From NCBI RefSeq assembly GCF_905196875.1, contig NZ_CAJJWO010000038.1, positions 1-46,802 on the forward strand: a stretch of DNA of 46,802 nucleotides, read 5' to 3'. The notes beneath the pieces were generated by a model. It was not told the DNA's origin. It worked only from the letters and a program-made list of their open reading frames with translations, and searched no databases. Below, in pieces: positions 41,144 to 46,802 of this stretch. Source of the DNA: an uncultured Parabacteroides sp. Lineage in GTDB: Bacteria; Bacteroidota; Bacteroidia; Bacteroidales; Tannerellaceae. The position numbers and the translations under genes were made by a program. How positions within the stretch are numbered: the stretch's first letter is position 1; the number at the start of each line of letters is the position of its first letter.

Positions 41144-42451
41144 ATGAAACAAGATATGATCGTTATTTTAGACCTGGGAAGTCATGAAAATACGGTATTA
41201 GCCAGAGCTATCCGTGCATTGGGCGTTTACAGTGAAATTTATCCGCACGATATCACGGTAGAGGAGCTGAAGGCATTACCGAATGTAAAAGGTATAATTA
41301 TCAACGGTGGCCCGAACAATGTGATCGACGGCGTTGCTATCGATGTAAATCCGGGTATTTATTCTTTAGGTATCCCCGTAATGGCTGCCGGCCATGACAA
41401 AGCATTATGTGAAGTCAAACTCAGTCAATTTACAGACGATATAGAAGCCATCAAGGTTGCCGTAAAGTCTTTCGTTTTCGATACCTGCAAAGCGGAAGCT
41501 AACTGGAATATGACAAACTTTGTCAACGACCAGATCGAGCTTGTCAAACGTCAGGTGGGCGATAGAAAAGTGTTATTGGCTTTATCGGGAGGCGTAGACA
41601 GTTCTGTAGTTGCTGCATTACTACTGAAAGCTATCGGCGACAAACTGGTTTGCGTACATGTAAACCATGGCCTGATGCGTAAAGGCGAATCGGAAGATGT
41701 AGTTGAAGTATTCAAAAATCAACTTCAGGCCAATCTGGTTTATGTCGATGTAACCGATCGTTTCCTGGGTAAACTGGCTAACGTTGCCGATCCGGAAGAA
41801 AAACGAAAGATTATCGGTGGCGAATTCATTCGTGTATTCGAAGAGGAAGCCCGCAAACTGGACGGTATCGACTTCCTGGCACAGGGTACGATCTATCCGG
41901 ACATCGTGGAAAGCGGTACAAAGACTGCCAAAATGGTAAAATCTCACCATAACGTAGGTGGTCTGCCCGATGACCTGAAATTCGAACTGGTTGAGCCTCT
42001 GCGTCAGTTATTCAAAGACGAGGTTCGTGCATGCGGCCTGGAATTAGGATTGCCTTACGAAATGGTTTACCGCCAGCCGTTCCCCGGTCCCGGACTGGGA
42101 GTACGTTGTCTGGGTGCTATCACCCGTGACAGACTGGAAGCTGTTCGTGAAGCAGATGCTATCCTGCGCGAAGAATTCCAGCTTGCCGGATTAGACAAAA
42201 AGGTATGGCAGTATTTCACTGTTGTTCCCGATTTCAAATCGGTAGGTGTACGTGATAACGCCCGCTCTTTCGACTGGCCTGTTATTATCCGTGCCGTCAA
42301 CACCGTAGACGCCATGACTGCTACCATCGAACCGGTAGACTGGCCTATCCTGATGAAGATCACCGACCGTATCCTGAAAGAGGTGAAGAACGTAAACCGC
42401 GTTTGCTACGACATATCGCCGAAACCGAATGCGACGATCGAGTGGGAATAA
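41144..42451 (+). CDS. GuaA-like GMP synthetase paralogue with a degenerate glutaminase domain
   Basis: A 435-residue protein whose C-terminal two thirds closely follow GuaA: the P-loop LALSGGVDSSV, SHHNVGGLPDDL, QPFPGPGLGVR and the end KPNATIEWE are all intact, so XMP adenylation and amination look possible. The N-terminal amidotransferase domain is shortened to about 115 residues. The nucleophile Cys is replaced (PVMAAGHDKAL, with Gly83 in its place), and the His/Glu segment FHPE is missing. It should therefore depend on free ammonia or on another glutaminase. It sits 50 bp after a complete guaA, which rules out simple replacement. Alternative: a synthetase for a different purine-like substrate. 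Confidence 0.88.
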   Translation: MKQDMIVILDLGSHENTVLARAIRALGVYSEIYPHDITVEELKALPNVKGIIINGGPNNVIDGVAIDVNPGIYSLGIPVMAAGHDKALCEVKLSQFTDDIEAIKVAVKSFVFDTCKAEANWNMTNFVNDQIELVKRQVGDRKVLLALSGGVDSSVVAALLLKAIGDKLVCVHVNHGLMRKGESEDVVEVFKNQLQANLVYVDVTDRFLGKLANVADPEEKRKIIGGEFIRVFEEEARKLDGIDFLAQGTIYPDIVESGTKTAKMVKSHHNVGGLPDDLKFELVEPLRQLFKDEVRACGLELGLPYEMVYRQPFPGPGLGVRCLGAITRDRLEAVREADAILREEFQLAGLDKKVWQYFTVVPDFKSVGVRDNARSFDWPVIIRAVNTVDAMTATIEPVDWPILMKITDRILKEVKNVNRVCYDISPKPNATIEWE

Positions 42452-42474
42452 CAGATATATCTGTCCTAAAATAT

Positions 42475-42513
42475 AAACCACGGTATCGATTTCTTCTGAT
42501 ACCGTGGTTTTCT
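42475..42513 (+). terminator. Terminator after the guaA pair
   Basis: AAACCACGGTATC (42475-42487) pairs with GATACCGTGGTTT (42498-42510) over a 10-base loop, then T's. Confidence 0.9.
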
Positions 42514-42558
42514 TTTTATAAGTTATCTAATTTCTTACTTATCGGAGACTATCTTTAT

Positions 42559-43119
42559 CTAATCTATTTCCTTTATTACCTGACAAGGATTTCCCACCGC
42601 CAACACATTTGCCGGAATATCCTTCGTCACTACGCTTCCGGCACCAATCACAGCATTATCTCCAATCGTTACTCCCGGCAAGATGTTTACACCGGCACCG
42701 ATCCATACATTATGGCCGATAGTTATGGGGCGGGCATACTCCAGGCCTTTGTTACGCTGCGGAGCATCCAACGGATGACCGGCAGTATAGATACCAACAT
42801 TCGGGGCGATAAAAGCATTATCACCGATAGCCACCTTAGCACCATCCAGGATAACCAGATTCACGTTGGCATAGAAATTCTCCCCCACTTCTATATTATA
42901 TCCGTAATCGCAGGCAAAAGGCGGCTCTATGATCAAACTCTCTCCTGTTTTACCTAAAAGACGCTTCAATACCTGCATCCTTTCTTCCTGTTGAGAAGGG
43001 CGCAGACGGTTGTAATCGTACAACTGTTCCTTTGCTTTCTCGCGGTCAGCCAACAGTTCCTGATCATAATTGGCATCATACAACAATCCCTGACGGCATT
43101 TTTCTTTTTCTGTCATCAT
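42559..43119 (-). CDS. Maltose/galactoside O-acetyltransferase-like protein
   Basis: A 186-residue left-handed beta-helix acetyltransferase of the Maa/LacA group. The N-terminal helical region is MMTEKEKCRQGLLYDANYD, hexapeptide repeats run from about residue 70 (GYNIEVGENFYANVNLVI to IGAGVNILPGVTIGDNAVIGAGSVVTKDIP), and the catalytic His is in YTAGHPLD. It acetylates a sugar hydroxyl using acetyl-CoA. The second codon is also ATG, so the start could be 43116. It is probably the last gene of the operon with rsmE, nupC and the nuclease. Confidence 0.92.
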   Translation of the reverse strand: MMTEKEKCRQGLLYDANYDQELLADREKAKEQLYDYNRLRPSQQEERMQVLKRLLGKTGESLIIEPPFACDYGYNIEVGENFYANVNLVILDGAKVAIGDNAFIAPNVGIYTAGHPLDAPQRNKGLEYARPITIGHNVWIGAGVNILPGVTIGDNAVIGAGSVVTKDIPANVLAVGNPCQVIKEID

Positions 43120-43156
43120 CTTATTATCAATGGTTATCCTTATATTATACCCGTAT

Positions 43157-43855
43157 TTACTGATTCAGCACATGAATCGTATGACAAGCCACCAGCGCAG
43201 CTGTTTCCGTACGAAGCCGGCTTTCTCCTAATGAGATCGGTTCAAATCCCTGCTGCAAAGCCAGTTCTATTTCTTCAGGACTGAAATCACCTTCGGGGCC
43301 GATCAGAATCAGAGCATTCTCGCCCGGATGATAGGTCTGTTTCAACAATCTCTTTTCACCATCCTCACAATGGGCGATAAACTTCCGGCCATCAAATGGT
43401 TGGCTGACGAATGATTTGAAATCGGTCATTCCTATCAGTCGGGGCAATGTAGCCTTCTGCGATTGCTTCATGGCGCTGACCAGTATCTTTTCCAGACGAG
43501 CCGGTTTTATCTCCCGACGTTCTGAAAAACGACAGTTCAGGCAGGTGATCGTATCGATACCGATCTCAGTAGCTTTCTCCGCAAACCATTCCATACGGTC
43601 CATATTCTTTGTCGGTGCTACGGCAACATGAAGCTGAAAATTCCATAAAGCCGGCTGTTTCCAACTTTCCAGAATAGAAACCTCGCAATGTTTATGATGG
43701 GCACGGCTAATAGCCGCCTTATAAAAAGAACCTTTGCCATCGGTAAGCAAAATCTCATCGCCTTCAGTCAGACGAAGTACACGGATGCAGTGACCTGCTT
43801 CCTCTTCCGGCAATTCCGGATTTACTGTAATATCCGGCGTATAAAATATCTGCAC
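43157..43855 (-). CDS. rsmE: 16S rRNA m3U1498 methyltransferase
   Basis: A 232-residue SPOUT methyltransferase. The N-terminal PUA-like domain has HCIRVLRLTEGDEILLTDGKG and the C-terminal knot has ALILIGPEGDFSPEEIELALQQGFEPISLGESRLRTETAAL. It methylates U1498 of 16S rRNA with SAM. It lies 31 bp after the nucleoside-transporter gene and 37 bp before the acetyltransferase. Confidence 0.96.
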   Translation of the reverse strand: MQIFYTPDITVNPELPEEEAGHCIRVLRLTEGDEILLTDGKGSFYKAAISRAHHKHCEVSILESWKQPALWNFQLHVAVAPTKNMDRMEWFAEKATEIGIDTITCLNCRFSERREIKPARLEKILVSAMKQSQKATLPRLIGMTDFKSFVSQPFDGRKFIAHCEDGEKRLLKQTYHPGENALILIGPEGDFSPEEIELALQQGFEPISLGESRLRTETAALVACHTIHVLNQ

Positions 43856-43886
43856 AACTATTTAGTTTTCTGTTTTCAATATTCAA

Positions 43887-45203
43887 TTACCCTAAGATCA
43901 TCCCTATGATCGTTGCTGACAACACAGAAACCAAAGCTCCTGCTATCATGGCCGGAAACCCGAAGCGAGTAATCATCTCCTTTTTATCCGGTGCCAGCAC
44001 TCCCATTCCACCCAACAAAATCCCGATAGACGAGATATTGGCAAAGCCACATAATATATAGGTAGACATCAATATGGATTTCTGGTACATAAACATCCCG
44101 GTATCTTTCCATTCCTGCAACTGAAAATAAGCCACAAACTCATTCAGGATCGTTTTTTGCCCCAGCAACGAGCCCACTAGCATTATGTCGGAAGAGGGAA
44201 TACCTATCAGCCACATGAACGGAGCCAGAATCACCCCCAGTATAAACTGGAATGTCAGTCCCTGCGCTTTTCCATCCGTTATCGAAACGATCCAGTCGTT
44301 CAAACCGGTATATCGTCCGATCAGACCTTCCAATATATAATTGGCCAAAGCTACCAATGCGATAAAAACCAATAACATGGCCGCAATATTCACCATCAGC
44401 CGGATACCAGTCGAAGTTCCGGCTGCCAGTGCATCCAATGCAGTCGGATGGGCACTTTTCTTTTCCAGGCCGACGGCATGGTCGACAGCCACCTCTGTTT
44501 GCGGGCAAAGCATCTTTGACAAGACGATCGATCCGGGAGCCGCCATCAAAGAAGCTGAGATCAGGTGCTTGGCAAATAAAACCCTCGACACCGGATCTCC
44601 ACCGGACAACATGCCGATATAAGTGGCCATCACAGTACCGGCAATCGTACCCATTCCGGACACCATCACCAGAAAGATCTCAGAACGGTTCATAGCCGGC
44701 AGATAATTCTTGATCAGCACCGGCGACTCTGTCATTCCCATAAATATATTACCGGAAGTAACCAGTCCTTCCGCCCCTGAAATATTCATAAACTTCCGCA
44801 GTAGCCAGGAAAAAGCCCCTACTACACGCTGAATAATTCCCCAGTGATAAAAAAGGGAAACTAAAGCCGAGAAGAAAATAACCACCGGCAAAGAGTGGAT
44901 CAAGAATATAAAACCTTTACTTTTCGCGGCATACGGGCCAAGTAGAAAGCCAACTCCGGCCTGGGTAAAATCCATCAGTTTAATGAAAGCCCTACCCATT
45001 AATTCGAGCGCCGTTCCGATAAACGGAATATACAGAACAGCCAAAGCAAAGACCAATTGCATAAAAAGTCCGCCGCCGATCAGTTTCCAGTCGATCCGTT
45101 TACGATCGTAACTCAGGGCGTATGCGACGGCCAGAACCGTTACAATACCCAGTATTCCTCGTAATAGCGATTCAAGGCTTATTCCACTCTGTTGTTCTAT
45201 CAT
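43887..45203 (-). CDS. Concentrative nucleoside transporter (NupC/CNT family)
   Basis: A 438-residue inner-membrane symporter. Family signatures are GITESPVLIKNYLPAMNRSEIFLVMVSGMGTIAGTVMATYIGML (starting near GMTESP), then NEFVAYFQL and CGFANISSIGILLGGMG near the C-terminus. About eight to ten spans are visible. It imports nucleosides with Na+ or H+. Its start overlaps the stop of the bifunctional nuclease by 4 bases, hinting at a link with nucleic-acid salvage. Confidence 0.93.
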   Translation of the reverse strand: MIEQQSGISLESLLRGILGIVTVLAVAYALSYDRKRIDWKLIGGGLFMQLVFALAVLYIPFIGTALELMGRAFIKLMDFTQAGVGFLLGPYAAKSKGFIFLIHSLPVVIFFSALVSLFYHWGIIQRVVGAFSWLLRKFMNISGAEGLVTSGNIFMGMTESPVLIKNYLPAMNRSEIFLVMVSGMGTIAGTVMATYIGMLSGGDPVSRVLFAKHLISASLMAAPGSIVLSKMLCPQTEVAVDHAVGLEKKSAHPTALDALAAGTSTGIRLMVNIAAMLLVFIALVALANYILEGLIGRYTGLNDWIVSITDGKAQGLTFQFILGVILAPFMWLIGIPSSDIMLVGSLLGQKTILNEFVAYFQLQEWKDTGMFMYQKSILMSTYILCGFANISSIGILLGGMGVLAPDKKEMITRFGFPAMIAGALVSVLSATIIGMILG

Positions 45204-45835
45204 TCTGCTTCGTCCTCCTCTTCCCGCCGACGAATTTCGTCTTTATACATCTTTGCGTATTCGTAATTCTCATCGGAGACGGCTTCGTCCAACCGTTCGG
45301 TCAATTCGTCCTCATCCAGCAAAGAGAGCCATTTCTTCAGTTCTTCTGCGTCTTCGATATCTTCGGGTTCTTTATCCAACAGAGCATATTCGTCATCATC
45401 CTTGTCGGTCATAGAGGAAGCTTCTTCCAGTACGACTCCACATTCGACAACAATCTGATCGGTAGTATAAATATCACATTTCACACGCAAAGCGATAGCT
45501 ATCGCATCCGAAGTGCGGGAATCCAGGCGCACCTGCGTAATGCCATCGTCAAATAACAACTCGGAATAGAATACCCCATCTTCAAACTTATAGATAAAAA
45601 CTTCACGCAACTGAATGCCGAAAGCTTGTGCGAAAGTGACAAACAAATCGTGAGTAAGAGGTCTGGGAGGTGTAATATGTTCCAACGCGATAGCGATAGA
45701 TTGCGCCTCCGATGTCCCTACAATAATAGGTATACGACGGGCTCCCTCTTCTTCAGCCAGTATCAGTGCATACGCACCCGACTGGATCTGACTATTAGTC
45801 AAGCCCTGAACCCGTAATTTTATTTTTGTATCCAC
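45200..45835 (-). CDS. Bifunctional nuclease (DUF151) protein with a UVR-like tail
   Basis: A 211-residue protein. Residues about 1-140 form the DUF151/bifunctional nuclease domain (LRVQGLTNSQIQSGAYALILAEEEGARRIPIIVGTSEAQSIAIALE, then VRLDSRTSDAIAIALRV). An acidic linker (about 140-170) leads to a UVR-type helix pair (ERLDEAVSDENYEYAKMYKDEIRRREEE). DUF151 proteins have been reported with RNase/DNase activity. A -7 element, TACTTTTG, lies at 45868-45861. Confidence 0.9.
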   Translation of the reverse strand: MDTKIKLRVQGLTNSQIQSGAYALILAEEEGARRIPIIVGTSEAQSIAIALEHITPPRPLTHDLFVTFAQAFGIQLREVFIYKFEDGVFYSELLFDDGITQVRLDSRTSDAIAIALRVKCDIYTTDQIVVECGVVLEEASSMTDKDDDEYALLDKEPEDIEDAEELKKWLSLLDEDELTERLDEAVSDENYEYAKMYKDEIRRREEEDEAE

Positions 45836-45860
45836 ACCATATAAATTTATAGTAACTATA

Positions 45861-45868
45861 CAAAAGTA
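45861..45868 (-). promoter_or_regulatory. -7 element of the nuclease-nupC-rsmE operon
   Basis: The plus strand reads CAAAAGTA, i.e. TACTTTTG on the minus strand, 25 bp upstream of the start codon. Confidence 0.55.
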
Positions 45869-45921
45869 ATATTATTTCGGAATTAAAAGAGAGAAAGGTT
45901 GAAAATGATTAAGTAAGGTAT

Positions 45922-45994
45922 ATAAAAAAGAAAAGGTTGTCATCACGACAACCAATCTTCATTGCTAACCTTAAATCTAATACCATGAAAAACA
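45922..45994 (-). ncRNA. Candidate short RNA with its own promoter and terminator
   Basis: Reading the minus strand, a perfect -7 element TATATTTG (46007-46000) is followed by about 70 bases that end in a hairpin (GGTTGTC 45953-45947, GACAACC 45941-45935) and a T-rich run to about 45922. The interval holds a possible 25-codon frame from an ATG at 45986 that runs on through the hairpin, so it is unlikely to be a normal gene. The 3' end of the M48 gene is 110 bp upstream. The layout is that of a free-standing small RNA or an orphan leader; a match to a known Bacteroidales RNA family is possible but I cannot confirm it. Confidence 0.6.
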
Positions 45995-45999
45995 CAGTG

Positions 46000-46007
46000 C
46001 AAATATA
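46000..46007 (-). promoter_or_regulatory. -7 element of the candidate short RNA
   Basis: The plus strand reads CAAATATA, i.e. TATATTTG on the minus strand. The -33 region is not a good match. Confidence 0.5.
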
Positions 46008-46104
46008 AGCGATTTATGTTATTCAGCATAGTTTTGCAGCACAAAATAGCTACTATTTAGCAATATTTCAGTAAAACACCCAGCTTAGAAAGGTGTATTA
46101 ACAA

Positions 46105-46802
46105 TTAATTCTTATCCTTCATATATTCATCCGCCTTCTCCTTCATCCGTTCGACGCGCTTAGCTGTTTCCGGATGACTTGAAAACATCTGGCGGAATTT
46201 GGATGATTTCGGTGCTTCCCCGCTTAAACTCATCAGTTTATTCAGTGAGTTATGCATACTGTACGGATCGAGACCATTGGCTACACTGAATTCAAAGCCA
46301 TAATCGTCTGCTTCATTTTCCTGTTTTTGCGAATATTGCGCACCCGCCAATGCTGTTGCCAGGTCACCTAACTGGGAATCAGACAATTTTGCTACAACAT
46401 CGCTTGTCGCTCCCGCAGCATTCTTTGCTGCCGAAGTCAGATAGGCGTTTTTCATGGCATCTTTCGAATCGGAATGGAGCACATGACCGATTTCATGGCC
46501 GATAACCGCCATTACTTCATTGTCATCCATTACTTTCATCAATCCGCCACAGACACGGACACTGCCGTCGCCGCAGGCAAAAGCATTTACGTCGATAACA
46601 TTGTATACCTTGAAGTTCAGATCTAATCCGTTGACTTTGATATCTTTTGTCAAACGCTCCAGACGCTGTCCCATTTCCGTATCGGGACCGGCCACTTCAT
46701 TATGGGTATCCATCCACTCGATATACTCCCGGCTCATGGCGGCTATATCGGCATCACTAAGGGTGACGGCTTTAGCTACATCGGTTGCGGCATTTACTAC
46801 TT
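46105..46802 (-). CDS. M48-family metalloprotease, N-terminus beyond the window
   Basis: The minus-strand frame stays open to base 46802, so the first Met visible (46737) is internal; residues such as AATDVAKAVTLSDADIAA precede it. The zinc site is VIGHEIGHVLHSDS (HExxH), with the third ligand Glu in QENEADDYGFEF. The segment YNVIDVNAFACGDGSVRVCGGLM is typical of the LoiP/YggG-like group of small periplasmic or lipoprotein M48 peptidases. It probably serves envelope quality control. The signal peptide or lipobox would lie outside the window. Confidence 0.93.
   Translation of the reverse strand, partial: VVNAATDVAKAVTLSDADIAAMSREYIEWMDTHNEVAGPDTEMGQRLERLTKDIKVNGLDLNFKVYNVIDVNAFACGDGSVRVCGGLMKVMDDNEVMAVIGHEIGHVLHSDSKDAMKNAYLTSAAKNAAGATSDVVAKLSDSQLGDLATALAGAQYSQKQENEADDYGFEFSVANGLDPYSMHNSLNKLMSLSGEAPKSSKFRQMFSSHPETAKRVERMKEKADEYMKDKN

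Noticed and set aside
42403..42957. A 184-codon frame across the guaA terminator and the acetyltransferase
   Set aside because: It crosses a strong terminator and runs opposite to a well-supported acetyltransferase.

Overview
The window looks like a chromosomal stretch from a Bacteroidales bacterium, most likely a Parabacteroides or close relative. This is inferred from gene content and from promoters of the Bacteroidetes type (TAnnTTTG at -7, TTTG-like at -33), which precede many of the genes. There are no rRNA or tRNA genes and no CRISPR array that I can see.

Left edge (1-2942): a truncated surface or OmpA-like gene, then a 24-bp perfect inverted repeat (921-944 and 1316-1339) enclosing a promoter, then a tyrosine recombinase whose stop codon lies 3 bp beyond the right repeat. 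This has the layout of a phase-variable invertible promoter, and it is read here in the OFF orientation. Upstream of the recombinase is an AT-rich gap with five degenerate 22-bp repeats.

2943-6666: a tightly coupled four-gene operon encoding a degenerate receiver protein, a YaiO-like outer-membrane barrel, a membrane-anchored HEAT-repeat protein and a processive family-2 glycosyltransferase. It is probably a synthase-type exopolysaccharide system. 6776-12655: a MacB-type ABC permease and ATPase, divergent from an NtrC-like regulator and its histidine kinase. A sigma-54-like promoter and two palindromes lie between them.

12737-31724 is mostly housekeeping: L27/L21; Maf, KdsC-like phosphatase, DUF2520 protein and nitroreductase; a TonB-dependent receptor; methylmalonyl-CoA epimerase plus a sodium-pumping methylmalonyl-CoA decarboxylase (succinate-to-propionate pathway); TsaB; YicC, Gmk, a 58-residue membrane protein and NadD; LysS, GpsA and Pgi; and a HAD hydrolase.

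31800-39378: a Tat-exported sugar isomerase-like lipoprotein; a TolC/HlyD/two-permease export operon with no ATPase, preceded by a Crp/Fnr-family regulator and an FNR-like palindrome; and a coiled-coil membrane protein. 39573-42451: a complete GMP synthase followed by a second GuaA-like protein whose glutaminase domain is shortened and lacks its catalytic Cys. 42559-45835: acetyltransferase, RsmE, nucleoside transporter and bifunctional nuclease. A probable short terminator-ended RNA and a truncated M48 metalloprotease close the window.

The strongest candidates for new biology are the invertible promoter locus, the pseudo-receiver/YaiO/HEAT/glycosyltransferase operon, the tandem degenerate GuaA and the short RNA near 45,925-45,995.
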